Source: UBA2112 sp964488555
Lineage (GTDB): Bacteria; Patescibacteriota; Saccharimonadia; Saccharimonadales; Saccharimonadaceae
Assembly (NCBI GenBank): GCA_964488555.1
Contig: CAZAUF010000005.1
Location: forward strand, 26,016-90,015
Direction: 5' to 3'
Length of the DNA: 64,000 nt
Both the position numbers and the translations under genes were made by a program. This document shows, one piece after another, positions 17,966 to 26,106 of the stretch (the first letter of the stretch is position 1; the number at the start of each line of letters is the position of its first letter). The notes under the pieces are model-generated. The model was not told the DNA's origin. It did no database searches and was given only the letters and a program-made list of their open reading frames with translations.

Positions 17966-18331
17966 CTAAAAACGACCTGAATCGTAGAAGAAGTGGTGAT
18001 CATGACCAGCTTGCGGCATACTCAAAGCCTCGGGGTAGCTTAGTAGGACGAAGCCGAGTGCGACGATGAAAAACGATGCCATCAATGCGAGTGCACCCAG
18101 AACTATACCGGCAATTGCCATGCCTTTATGTTGCTGATTAACAAGCGCGACAATACCGAAAATCAAAGCGACAGCACCGAGCATGACGCCGAGAAACGGT
18201 ACCCAACCGAACAGAAAGGCGAAGATACCGACGGACATTGACGTGACCGCGAGTCCATTTGATGGCTGAACAAGTTTTTCTGCTTTTTCTTCGACTACCT
18301 TTTTCTTGCTTGCACTGGGTTTGCTTGGCAT
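17966..18331 (-). CDS. DUF4190-type membrane protein
   Basis: 121 residues. Lys-rich N-terminus, then two long Gly/Ala-rich membrane helices (about 28-60 and 68-105) with the DUF4190 look (GVMLGAVALIFGIVALVNQ). His-rich end (GHDHHFF). SD GGAG precedes the ATG. Convergent with and immediately adjoining the PBP gene. Function unknown. Confidence 0.8.
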   Translation of the reverse strand: MPSKPSASKKKVVEEKAEKLVQPSNGLAVTSMSVGIFAFLFGWVPFLGVMLGAVALIFGIVALVNQQHKGMAIAGIVLGALALMASFFIVALGFVLLSYPEALSMPQAGHDHHFFYDSGRF

Positions 18332-18413
18332 GACGATTCTCCGTTTATCTCTCTATTTGTTATAGCATAGTCGGCCGGGGTGGTTCAACGATGACCCCGG
18401 TGAATAAGTGTGT

Positions 18414-18419
18414 CATAAT
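18414..18419 (+). promoter_or_regulatory. -10 box of ruvA
   Basis: CATAAT, 6 nt before ATG 18426. This placement selects 18426 over the upstream in-frame ATG 18408. Confidence 0.5.
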
Positions 18420-18425
18420 GGCAGT

Positions 18426-19001
18426 ATGATTGCACATGTAGAGGGAACGGTTACAGAAAAATTATTGACGTCAGTCATCGTAGATGTTCGCGGGGTCGGA
18501 TACGAAGTTAATGTCGCGACGAGTGATTATGAGCGTGCATCGCTGAATGAAACGATCAAGTTTTATACGTATCATCATATCCGTGAGCAATCACAGGATT
18601 TGTTCGGATTCAGTACGCTCGCGGCGAAGAAGCTGTTTGAACTTTTGATTACCGTGCAGGGAGTCGGTCCAAAAGCGGGACAATCGATATTGTCACTCGG
18701 TGACAGCGAGGTGGTCAGAAATGCCATCGCGAACGGCGACAGCGCGTTTATCGCCAAGGCGTCCGGCGTCGGCAAACGCATCGCCGAACGCGTGGTTGTT
18801 GATCTTTCCGACAAGGTTGGCTCGCCGCTCCGTTACGATACGAGCAATACCGGCGTGTCGCAACCGATGACGCATACCGATGAGGCACTCGAAGCACTCA
18901 TGGCACTTGGTTATAGTCTCGCCGACGCGACCAAAGCACTTGAAGGCGTGCCGACCGAGCTATCGACAGCCGACCGCGTCACACAGGCGTTAAAAGGGTA
19001 A
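18426..19001 (+). CDS. ruvA: Holliday junction branch migration protein RuvA
   Basis: 191 residues from ATG 18426 (MIAHVEGTV, the normal RuvA start). OB-fold domain, then helix-hairpin-helix motifs (VQGVGPKAGQSILS, ASGVGKRIAERVVVDL) that hold DNA, and the flexible C-terminal domain III (EALEALMALGYSLADATKAL) that regulates RuvB. Tetramer on four-way junctions; ruvB lies 0.6 kb on. Confidence 0.96.
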   Translation: MIAHVEGTVTEKLLTSVIVDVRGVGYEVNVATSDYERASLNETIKFYTYHHIREQSQDLFGFSTLAAKKLFELLITVQGVGPKAGQSILSLGDSEVVRNAIANGDSAFIAKASGVGKRIAERVVVDLSDKVGSPLRYDTSNTGVSQPMTHTDEALEALMALGYSLADATKALEGVPTELSTADRVTQALKG

Positions 19002-19074
19002 GTCGGTTATAGTCTCAAAGGTAGTTGGCTCCACAATTCGTTCGATCTTCGTATTCAATGTGCTTATGGTAGGG

Positions 19075-19080
19075 TATGAT
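19075..19080 (+). promoter_or_regulatory. -10 box of the membrane protein gene at 19087
   Basis: TATGAT, exactly 6 nt before ATG 19087; supports this start rather than ATG 19060. Confidence 0.5.
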
Positions 19081-19086
19081 AAAAAC

Positions 19087-19521
19087 ATGAATTACAGACG
19101 AGTATCTTCACGATACTTTTTACTGGCACGACTGGTCATTATTTTGGCAGTTTTAGGGCTTGGTGTTTTTGTCGTTGCGAATGTCGGTGAAGATCTTTCG
19201 CAGACTGCTTTTGGCTTAATCGCGTTTATCATAAGCGCGGCGGCATTGTTGTTGACGACGCTACAAAGCGTGTCGATCGTCAAGCAGGAGCAATTGACCG
19301 AACAAGCGGTGCGTGAGGTACGAGAGACAGGTGAACAGCTGAAATTACTGATTAGCAGTGACCGCAAGTTAGCGCATCAGGTCAATGAGGATATCGAACT
19401 GGATCGTAAAATTATCGAAGTACTTGAAGAACATAGCGTGGGCGATAGTCACGATGCACGACGTGATGCTGCCAAACGTATTCGCAAACTGTTGCACAAG
19501 TCACACGGCACCTCATCGTAA
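19087..19521 (+). CDS. Hypothetical membrane protein with two helices and a coiled-coil tail
   Basis: 144 residues. Two membrane helices (about 12-34 and 41-60), then a charged helical tail (KQEQLTEQAVREVRETGEQ...) likely to form a coiled coil in the cytoplasm. Sits between ruvA and ruvB with its own promoter. No family recognised. Confidence 0.7.
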   Translation: MNYRRVSSRYFLLARLVIILAVLGLGVFVVANVGEDLSQTAFGLIAFIISAAALLLTTLQSVSIVKQEQLTEQAVREVRETGEQLKLLISSDRKLAHQVNEDIELDRKIIEVLEEHSVGDSHDARRDAAKRIRKLLHKSHGTSS

Positions 19522-19554
19522 ATTCAAAGGCTGTCTTTAGACAGAGCGGTGTGG

Positions 19555-19560
19555 GATAAT
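19555..19560 (+). promoter_or_regulatory. -10 box of ruvB
   Basis: GATAAT, 6 nt before ATG 19567. Confidence 0.5.
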
Positions 19561-19566
19561 GATGGC

Positions 19567-20586
19567 ATGGCTATAGAACGAATCGTCGATACGTCCGTAC
19601 ATGATGACGACAATGACGAACAGGTAATCGAACTGACATTGCGACCGCAGACGTTCGCTGACTACGTGGGGCAGGAGCATCTGAAGAAGAATCTGCAGCT
19701 TGCTATCGCGGCGGCAAAAAAACGCGGTGAGCCGGTCGATCACGTGCTTTTATATGGTCCGCCGGGCCTTGGCAAGACGACGATGGCGACGGTCATCGCC
19801 AATGAAATGGGTGCCGGTCTTCGCGTGACGGCCGGTCCGGCCATCGAGCGTGCAGGTGATCTGGCGAGCATACTGACCAACCTTGCGGACGGCGACATAT
19901 TGTTTATTGACGAGATTCACCGCCTGGGTCGCACGGTCGAGGAAGTGTTGTATTCGGCCATGGAAGATTTCAAACTCGACATCGTGATCGGCAAAGGTCC
20001 GGCGGCGCGAAGCGTGCGGCTGGATTTGCCGAAGTTCACGGTTATCGGCGCGACGACTCGCGCGGGAGCACTTGCGGGACCACTGCGCGATCGATTCGGT
20101 ATGCATCATCGATTGGAATTTTATACTCCTGATGAAATTCAACAAATCATCACTCGCGCTGCAGGACTACTGGGTAGCAAGATTGATACGAAAGCCGCCG
20201 CGATGCTGGCAGAGCGATCACGTTTGACGCCGCGTATAGCCAATCGTCTGCTCAGACGCGTTCGAGACTACGCGGATATCAACGGCGACGGTATCATTGA
20301 CACGGTCATCACAACCGACGCACTCAAGTTGCTCGAGGTCGATGAGTTGGGACTCGACCCTGCAGATCGGCGATTACTGGGTAGTGTACTTGAGCATTAT
20401 GGGCATAATCCTGTTGGGCTTACCACCATAGCAGCACTGACCGGGGACGAAACCAGCACAATCGAAGATTTTCATGAGCCTTATCTGATGCAAATTGGTC
20501 TGGTTGAGCGCACACCACGTGGACGTAAGGTGACCATGAAGGCTGCTAAACATCTCGGGACACACCCACAGCGAGAATTACTGTAA
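19567..20586 (+). CDS. ruvB: Holliday junction branch migration helicase RuvB
   Basis: 339 residues from ATG 19567 (MAIERIVDT). AAA+ ATPase: Walker A GPPGLGKTT near residue 64, Walker B/sensor region LFIDEIHRLGRTVEE, GATTRAGALAGPLRDRFG (arginine finger region), C-terminal winged helix (GLTTIAALTGDETSTIEDF). Drives branch migration as a hexamer with RuvA. Full length, all motifs intact. Confidence 0.97.
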   Translation: MAIERIVDTSVHDDDNDEQVIELTLRPQTFADYVGQEHLKKNLQLAIAAAKKRGEPVDHVLLYGPPGLGKTTMATVIANEMGAGLRVTAGPAIERAGDLASILTNLADGDILFIDEIHRLGRTVEEVLYSAMEDFKLDIVIGKGPAARSVRLDLPKFTVIGATTRAGALAGPLRDRFGMHHRLEFYTPDEIQQIITRAAGLLGSKIDTKAAAMLAERSRLTPRIANRLLRRVRDYADINGDGIIDTVITTDALKLLEVDELGLDPADRRLLGSVLEHYGHNPVGLTTIAALTGDETSTIEDFHEPYLMQIGLVERTPRGRKVTMKAAKHLGTHPQRELL

Positions 20587-20609
20587 CGAAAAACGAGCAC
20601 TCCTAGTGA

Positions 20610-20615
20610 TATAAT
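20610..20615 (+). promoter_or_regulatory. -10 box of the PH-domain protein gene
   Basis: TATAAT, 7 nt before ATG 20623. Confidence 0.5.
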
Positions 20616-20622
20616 AATTGTC

Positions 20623-21348
20623 ATGAGTTCCAAGGAGCAACCTGACTACAGTCAACCCGTCGCCTACGACAAGGATGGTCGACCCCTTTATGCGCACCCA
20701 CCCAAAGATTTAGGACAGCAGGCGTCATCACAGGTCGTTCACGTGGCTCGCTCAATCGACCCGGTGAAACCGCAGATTTCAGAGGAGACGAGGCGTCTCC
20801 ATGAAGAATCTGTCGCAAAGTACCCACGTTTGAATCTCAGCGAGGGCGAGTATGTGATCAGTGCTGTGCGTCGTCACTGGATAGGATTGTTGACGCCGGT
20901 GTTTGTCGGAGCATTTTTGGTGCTATTCGTTATTGCTGGTCTTGTGAGTTATCCCGTGCTTGTACCAAATGGCAATCCTCCATTTGAGTCACTACTACTG
21001 CCTGCCGCGCTATTTCTCACGTTGATAGGTCTCGGTGTGTATATCGCCGTATGGGTATATCTGAATAACCGCTTTTTCTTAACCAATGAGAGCGTGATAC
21101 AGGAAATCCAAACCAGCCTGTTTGCACACCACGAACAGACGGTCAGTTTGCTGAATATCGAAGATGCCAGTTATACCCAGAGCGGTATAGTGCAGGTATT
21201 GTTTGGGTACGGCTCCATACGATTGAGCACCGAGGGTGACGAAACGACGTATCGTTTCCACTATGTTTCAAATCCGAAGCATCAGATAGCACTGCTTAAC
21301 AATGCAGTCGAAGCTTTCAAGCATGGTCGTCCCGTAGAGAACGATTAA
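20623..21348 (+). CDS. Membrane protein with bacterial PH (bPH2/YdbS-like) domain
   Basis: 241 residues. A Pro/Gln-rich cytoplasmic N-terminus (1-75), two membrane helices (about 88-112 and 125-147), then a bPH2-type beta domain (NRFFLTNESVIQEIQTSLF, YGSIRLSTEGDETTYRF). Proteins of this layout are widespread and mostly uncharacterised. Ends facing the convergent pilin gene. Confidence 0.82.
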   Translation: MSSKEQPDYSQPVAYDKDGRPLYAHPPKDLGQQASSQVVHVARSIDPVKPQISEETRRLHEESVAKYPRLNLSEGEYVISAVRRHWIGLLTPVFVGAFLVLFVIAGLVSYPVLVPNGNPPFESLLLPAALFLTLIGLGVYIAVWVYLNNRFFLTNESVIQEIQTSLFAHHEQTVSLLNIEDASYTQSGIVQVLFGYGSIRLSTEGDETTYRFHYVSNPKHQIALLNNAVEAFKHGRPVEND

Positions 21349-21365
21349 TTGCCAGTATTTTAGGT

Positions 21366-21869
21366 TTAGTGAGATCGGTTCTTTTTGACGTATTGCGCTT
21401 CACTTTGGAGATCAGCGCGAAGCGTGTAGCCCTTGCAGTTACCGTCATTGTCGCAGTCTGTCGCATCGTAATGATAGTTCTGACTTTTGCCAGAAGCGAG
21501 TGCTTCCAGGCGTTTTTCTACGTCGTCGCTCGTGTCGCCGCTATCAATCAATTTCTGTAGCTCTTCTTCACTAAGCATGTCTTTACCGAGCGTGAAACCG
21601 TCAGGGTCAGTAAAGAGCGCAGGATCTACCGAAGGTAGGGTTTCTGCTGTCAGTGTCGCAGGATATGACTTATGTTGCTTGTAGTAAACTTCCTCTAGCG
21701 CGTAGTGCATGGCGTTTATAGCAGTTTTGCGCTGAGCATCCTGGTTGGCAACTTTCAGACTATTCATCTGGTTATAGACGAGAATACCGGCAAACGCCAG
21801 TACGACTATAACCACAATCAGCTCTATGACGGTGAAGCCATGCGCACGCGAATATTGCTTGACGTTCAT
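21366..21869 (-). CDS. Type IV pilin-like protein with prepilin N-terminus
   Basis: 167 residues. Short leader MNVKQYSRAHG followed by FTVIELIVVIVVLAFAGIL, the type III signal of pilins (Gly before Phe is the prepilin peptidase site, Glu at +5). The soluble part is acidic and carries a Cys pair (DCDNDGNC). Own leaderless-type promoter TATAAT (21882-21877), 7 nt before the ATG, divergent from recA. The assembly machinery is encoded at 24.6-30.2 kb. Confidence 0.9.
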   Translation of the reverse strand: MNVKQYSRAHGFTVIELIVVIVVLAFAGILVYNQMNSLKVANQDAQRKTAINAMHYALEEVYYKQHKSYPATLTAETLPSVDPALFTDPDGFTLGKDMLSEEELQKLIDSGDTSDDVEKRLEALASGKSQNYHYDATDCDNDGNCKGYTLRADLQSEAQYVKKNRSH

Positions 21870-21895
21870 TAGGCATATTATAGCAAAAACTGGGT

Positions 21896-21901
21896 TATAA
21901 T
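21896..21901 (+). promoter_or_regulatory. -10 box of recA
   Basis: TATAAT followed by a 33-nt leader and SD GGAGGGAG before GTG 21935; unlike many neighbours recA has a conventional leader. Confidence 0.55.
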
Positions 21902-21934
21902 AGTAATAGTTATTAATTCCGGAGGGAGAAGAAA

Positions 21935-22972
21935 GTGGCTAAAAAGGCAGAAAAAGCAGCCGTGACTGATACCGGCGCGTCAAATGACGCCAAGCTGAAG
22001 GCACTCGGCCTGGCAATGGACCAGATTACCAAACAGTTCGGCGACGGGTCGATCATGAAACTGGGCGAAGCACACAAGGTGGACGTGGAGCTGATTCCAT
22101 CTGGCGCGTTGAGCCTTGACTTAGCACTCGGAGGCGGCTATCCAAAGGGGCGTATCATCGAAATCTATGGACCGGAAAGCTCCGGCAAGACGACGCTGAC
22201 GCTTCACGCGATCGCTGAAGTCCAACGAGCGGGAGGCACGGCAGCATTTATTGATGCCGAGCACGCGCTTGACCCTGCGTATGCCAAAAAGCTTGGCGTC
22301 GATACTGATAACCTGCTTGTGAGCCAGCCGGACAACGGCGAGCAAGCACTCGAAATCGCGGAAACGCTTGTGCGTAGCAATGCCGTGGACTTGGTAGTCG
22401 TTGACTCCGTAGCCGCACTGGTGCCGCAAGCAGAAATCGACGGTGACATGGGTGACAGCCACATGGGGCTGCAGGCGCGTCTGATGAGCCAGGCACTGCG
22501 TAAGCTGACTGGTATTATCAACAAATCCAAGACGACTGTCATCTTTATCAACCAAATCCGTATGAAGATTGGTGTCATGTTCGGCAATCCCGAGACGACG
22601 ACCGGCGGCAACGCGCTGAAGTTTTATGCGAGCGTACGTCTCGACATTCGTCGCATCGGCCAGATTAAAAACGGCGAAGATATCATCGGCAACCGCACCA
22701 AGGTAAAGATCGTCAAAAACAAAATCGCGCCGCCGTTTAGAGTGGCTGAATTTGACATTATGTACAACGAAGGTATTTCCAACACTGGCGACGTGCTCGA
22801 CCTCGCTGTGCAGCACGAGATCGTTGGCAAAGCGGGTGCATGGTTTGACTACGCTGATGCCAAGATTGGTCAGGGTCGTGAGCAAACCAAGGTATATCTG
22901 AAAGAAAATCCGAAAGTCCTCGCGGAGATTGAAAAGAAAGTCCGCGCAAAGGTAGCCGAAGAGGAGGCGTAA
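21935..22972 (+). CDS. recA: Recombinase RecA
   Basis: 345 residues, GTG start with strong SD. Walker A GPESSGKTT, Walker B VDLVVVDSVAAL, L1/L2 loops (MGLQARLMSQALRKL, NQIRMKIGVMFGNPETTTGG). Full length. Catalyses strand exchange; in competent cells also integrates taken-up DNA. Overlaps the next gene by one base (TAATG) in a recA-X-recX operon. Confidence 0.98.
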   Translation: MAKKAEKAAVTDTGASNDAKLKALGLAMDQITKQFGDGSIMKLGEAHKVDVELIPSGALSLDLALGGGYPKGRIIEIYGPESSGKTTLTLHAIAEVQRAGGTAAFIDAEHALDPAYAKKLGVDTDNLLVSQPDNGEQALEIAETLVRSNAVDLVVVDSVAALVPQAEIDGDMGDSHMGLQARLMSQALRKLTGIINKSKTTVIFINQIRMKIGVMFGNPETTTGGNALKFYASVRLDIRRIGQIKNGEDIIGNRTKVKIVKNKIAPPFRVAEFDIMYNEGISNTGDVLDLAVQHEIVGKAGAWFDYADAKIGQGREQTKVYLKENPKVLAEIEKKVRAKVAEEEA

Positions 22973-23355
22973 TGTCGACCAAGAAAGTCGAAACGGTCAG
23001 TTGGATCAACCGCTGGGGTGATCCCCGTCGAGAAGATTACTTCAATGGTCGTCACCCTCGATTAGCCAGAAAAGTTTTGGATATGTATGGGGTTGAGCGT
23101 CCTATAGATTTGCCATCTCAAACGCAAATTCCAGTTGATGAAATTGATGGGATAAAGGACGAAAATCTCAAGGAAGCTCTAGCTGCACAAAAGGAAGATC
23201 GCGAAACGGATGCAGTCTTTATTCATATACCGGTCGCATACATGCCGGGCCGTATTTTCAGTCACGGATGGCACATGCGTCGGAGAACTTTCAGAGAAAG
23301 CTTTGTTGAGAGCGAGAACGTAGAGTCGCAAGAAGATTCATCTCAAAACGAATAA
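22972..23355 (+). CDS. Hypothetical protein between recA and recX
   Basis: 127 residues, start overlapping the recA stop, and ending one base before recX, so surely in the recA operon. Hydrophilic, with WINRWGDPRREDYFNGRHP near the N-terminus, FIHIPVAYMPGR in the middle and a Ser/Glu/Gln-rich tail. No signal peptide or membrane segment. No family recognised; operon position suggests a link with DNA recombination. Confidence 0.75.
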   Translation: MSTKKVETVSWINRWGDPRREDYFNGRHPRLARKVLDMYGVERPIDLPSQTQIPVDEIDGIKDENLKEALAAQKEDRETDAVFIHIPVAYMPGRIFSHGWHMRRRTFRESFVESENVESQEDSSQNE

Positions 23356-23356
23356 C

Positions 23357-24031
23357 GTGAAAATCACCGCACTGACCACTCAACAAAAAGACCAAAATCG
23401 CGTTAATGTGATGGTGGACGGCAAATTCCGATTTAGCTTGGATATTTTTCAGATTTCCGATCTTGGTATCAAGGTAGGGAGGGAGTATAGCGAGCAAGAA
23501 CTTGCTGATTTAGAGACCGAAAGTCAGTTTGGCAAGCTGTACGCCAGAGCACTGGAATACTGCCTGATGCGACCGCACAGTGCCCGTGAGGTGCGCGACT
23601 ATCTCTACCGCAAAACCATCAGCAGAAAATACCTGAAAAAAGGTTCATCCTTAAACAGGGGTAAAAAGTTGCAAAATGAGCTAGTGGAGCGACCGGGCGT
23701 GAGTCGGGCAGTGGCTGGTCGCGTGTACGACCGGTTGGTCGAAAAAGGGTATATAAACGACGAGAAATTCGCGCGGTTTTGGATAGAGAATCGTAATCTA
23801 CGCAAGGGCACCAGTATGCGCAAGCTTCAGGCGGAACTAGCTGCAAAAGGCGTCGAGAGATCAATAGTCGAAAAGCTACTAGGTGAGTCAAGTCGTAGTG
23901 ACATGAGCGAGCTGCAAAAAATTATCATCAAAAAACGCGCTCGTTATCCGGATGAACAAAAGTTTCTGCAATATCTTGCTCGTCAAGGCTTTTCCTATGA
24001 TGACATTAGGCACGCACTCGCTGATGATTAA
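23357..24031 (+). CDS. recX: RecX-family regulator
   Basis: 224 residues, GTG start. Tandem three-helix RecX repeats: ALEYCLMRPHSAREVRDYL, the Y-I-N-D-E-K-F-A-R motif region, and the C-terminal repeat (LQYLARQGFSYDDIRHAL). RecX binds RecA filaments and limits them. Located two genes after recA. Overlaps the convergent PRC-barrel gene by 4 nt. Confidence 0.92.
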   Translation: MKITALTTQQKDQNRVNVMVDGKFRFSLDIFQISDLGIKVGREYSEQELADLETESQFGKLYARALEYCLMRPHSAREVRDYLYRKTISRKYLKKGSSLNRGKKLQNELVERPGVSRAVAGRVYDRLVEKGYINDEKFARFWIENRNLRKGTSMRKLQAELAAKGVERSIVEKLLGESSRSDMSELQKIIIKKRARYPDEQKFLQYLARQGFSYDDIRHALADD

Positions 24032-24615
24032 TGGTCGTCGGATTCGATGTGGGCGGTTTCTGGTTGCGGTGTGGTCTGACGGAACGGATTGACATAATGA
24101 CGGCTCGCGCCTGCTGCCACTGTGTCTTTGACTCGACCAGACTTGATGACAATTGAAGTATCGTTAACCTCGACAATTTGACCACGATGAACGAGTAACT
24201 CGTCGTCATTGAAGCTTTTGAGAAGCGGTTTTTTGACGACTAATTGCTGGATGACAAAGCTGTCGATATCGATGACGTAATCACTGACTTTACCGATTTT
24301 TTTCTTGTGGTCATCGATAACCTGTTTGCCAATGAGTTCATAAGCCATCTCATAAATATGTTTATCAGATATGATATCGTCAGGCTCCAGAAATTCATCG
24401 CTACTATCGATAATCATGCCTAAACTGCCCATCTCACGGATGTCGATGGTTCGCAAGTATGACGGATCGTGATCAAGGTGTGGGCCCGCGACACGGTATG
24501 CGATGATTGTAAGATTGTGCGGATTGACAACAGCGACGCTCGTAACAGCCAGCTCCTTGCCGGTTTGCAGGCTCATGACAGGTGTCCCAATCAATTCAGA
24601 TCCGCTAACTAACAT
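24028..24615 (-). CDS. Protein with two PRC-barrel domains
   Basis: 195 residues. N-terminal half starts MLVSGSELIGTPVMSLQTG and a second similar unit starts YELIGKQVIDDHKKKIGKV, both of PRC-barrel type (beta-barrels found in ribosome maturation and photosystem proteins, and in many proteins of unknown role). His-rich acidic tail. -10 box TATACT (24627-24622) lies 6 nt before the ATG. No membrane segment. It separates recX from the pilus operon, but its own promoter sets it apart from that operon. Confidence 0.8.
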   Translation of the reverse strand: MLVSGSELIGTPVMSLQTGKELAVTSVAVVNPHNLTIIAYRVAGPHLDHDPSYLRTIDIREMGSLGMIIDSSDEFLEPDDIISDKHIYEMAYELIGKQVIDDHKKKIGKVSDYVIDIDSFVIQQLVVKKPLLKSFNDDELLVHRGQIVEVNDTSIVIKSGRVKDTVAAGASRHYVNPFRQTTPQPETAHIESDDH

Positions 24616-24621
24616 ATCTTC

Positions 24622-24627
24622 AGTATA
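24622..24627 (-). promoter_or_regulatory. -10 box of the PRC-barrel gene
   Basis: TATACT on the minus strand, 6 nt before ATG 24615. Confidence 0.5.
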
Positions 24628-24638
24628 CCGTGGTAGCT

Positions 24639-24923
24639 CTATTCAACAAACGGGTTAGGTCGCGCAGGAGGAAGGTTAATCGAGGTGTTCGCATTGGTGC
24701 TGTCATGAAGTTGTTTGATTTTGTCGATAGCCTCTTTGTTGAAATTACCAATAGTACTACTTGTGTTGCTGGACTCCGTATCGGTAGCGAGAGAAAAAAC
24801 TTGATAGAGTGAGAGTGTAGCAACTGCGATTAGGATACCGACTATTGATATGAAGATGACAGGGTGATGATGTCCGAAGAATCGACGTAAACTGTTGATA
24901 ATCATGTATAGTTGTGGTGTCAT
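24639..24923 (-). CDS. Small membrane protein, last gene of the pilus operon
   Basis: 94 residues. One membrane helix (about 22-43) with a Ser/Thr/Asn-rich outer part. Start overlaps the pilO end (ATGA), so it is cotranscribed. It sits where pilP lies in classical pilMNOPQ operons, but shows no lipobox and no PilP resemblance I can see; an outer-membrane secretin partner would make no sense in a monoderm. Confidence 0.72.
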   Translation of the reverse strand: MTPQLYMIINSLRRFFGHHHPVIFISIVGILIAVATLSLYQVFSLATDTESSNTSSTIGNFNKEAIDKIKQLHDSTNANTSINLPPARPNPFVE

Positions 24924-25537
24924 CGTGTGTATACCTCAATTTGAATAGGGTTTACTCGAATGTCATGGTCCTTTTGATCTTTGAGGATAGAAACTCCCTT
25001 GACTTCCATCTTTGTGAGGTTTAGCTCGATGGCTCGGAGGAATTTCATGAACGACTTATATCTGACTGGGTTTTTAAGGCTGATAGAAACAGACGTGGTC
25101 TTAAGGCCCGGTACAGTAAGGGCGGCAGAAGCCTCGCTGTCGGCTGGCTGTGCTTGCCCGCCAGATGCAGACCCGTCAGCACTGTCAAACATGTAGCCAA
25201 TAACAGTCACTCCAGCGTCACGCGCGTAAGCGTTGATGTCCTTCATGATTTGATTTTGATACTGATAAAACTGACTGTCGGCTACGATGCTTTTTGCTCT
25301 CGTGACAGCTACTTCATTTTCCTGAAGTTCCTTCTCGAGTCGCTGGAGCGTCGCTATGTCTTCACTGCTGGCAGTAGCAGCGACATTATCCGCGTTGATC
25401 TGTGCAGCATATTCGACCATACGCTCGTGGTAGAGCCAGAAGCCGACACTACAGACGATAAGGATTAATCCTATCATACAGAAGAGAACGAGTCTCAGTT
25501 TGGTCGGAGTCAATTTACGTACGTGTTTTTCAATCAT
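24920..25537 (-). CDS. pilO: PilO-like inner-membrane alignment subunit
   Basis: 205 residues. One N-terminal membrane helix (about 15-37), a coiled coil (about 55-90, LQRLEKELQENEVAV), then a ferredoxin-like PilO domain (VTVIGYMFDSADG; SVSISLKNPVRYKSFMKFLRAIE). Forms a heterodimer with PilN on the outer face of the membrane and stabilises the type IV pilus assembly platform. Overlaps pilN and the next gene by 4 nt each. Confidence 0.85.
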   Translation of the reverse strand: MIEKHVRKLTPTKLRLVLFCMIGLILIVCSVGFWLYHERMVEYAAQINADNVAATASSEDIATLQRLEKELQENEVAVTRAKSIVADSQFYQYQNQIMKDINAYARDAGVTVIGYMFDSADGSASGGQAQPADSEASAALTVPGLKTTSVSISLKNPVRYKSFMKFLRAIELNLTKMEVKGVSILKDQKDHDIRVNPIQIEVYTR

Positions 25538-26106
25538 TCTGCGGCCGTCCTGTCTAATTTTGCACTGATAGCTATAGTGATCGGATACGGTACGGACGTG
25601 TCACTTTCTGATTCATTCATAGAAATGCTTTGAAAGTGAACATCGCTAAATATATCTGACTTTTCAAAATTGGTCTTTAACTGGTTTGCCGCGCTGTAGT
25701 CTTTGGCGCGGGCGGCGAACATAGTATCTTTGCCAAATGCACCGACGTTCAAGTTGAGGTTATCAAAAATGACCCCCTCGGGTAAGAGTTTGGTTATTGC
25801 GATGATGGCATTAGTATAGCTTATGCCGTTGTCGATGATTTTGTCGGCTATAGCGAGATTATTGCGGTATTCCTCAGCTTCTTTGCGGGTTTCACTGTAA
25901 TCCTTTGCCTTCGAGTTGTTGTCAGTGGTCGCACTCAAAGCTTGTGATTGATTGTCGCGAAGAATCGCATAAAACAAGAGGCACACAAGTGCCAAGAACA
26001 AGGCAGCACCAGCTGCCAACAGATTGTAGCGTAGCAGTATGACATTCATCCGGGCTGCTCGGATGTCGCGCTTGGTTTCGTCTGGCAAAAGATTGATCAT
26101 TCCCAC
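25534..26106 (-). CDS. pilN: PilN-like assembly protein
   Basis: 190 residues. Begins with MGMINLLPDETKR, the conserved cytoplasmic INLLP motif by which PilN docks onto PilM. One membrane helix (about 25-50), coiled coil, and a small alpha/beta domain. Overlaps pilM by 10 nt and pilO by 4 nt. Confidence 0.92.
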   Translation of the reverse strand: MGMINLLPDETKRDIRAARMNVILLRYNLLAAGAALFLALVCLLFYAILRDNQSQALSATTDNNSKAKDYSETRKEAEEYRNNLAIADKIIDNGISYTNAIIAITKLLPEGVIFDNLNLNVGAFGKDTMFAARAKDYSAANQLKTNFEKSDIFSDVHFQSISMNESESDTSVPYPITIAISAKLDRTAAE

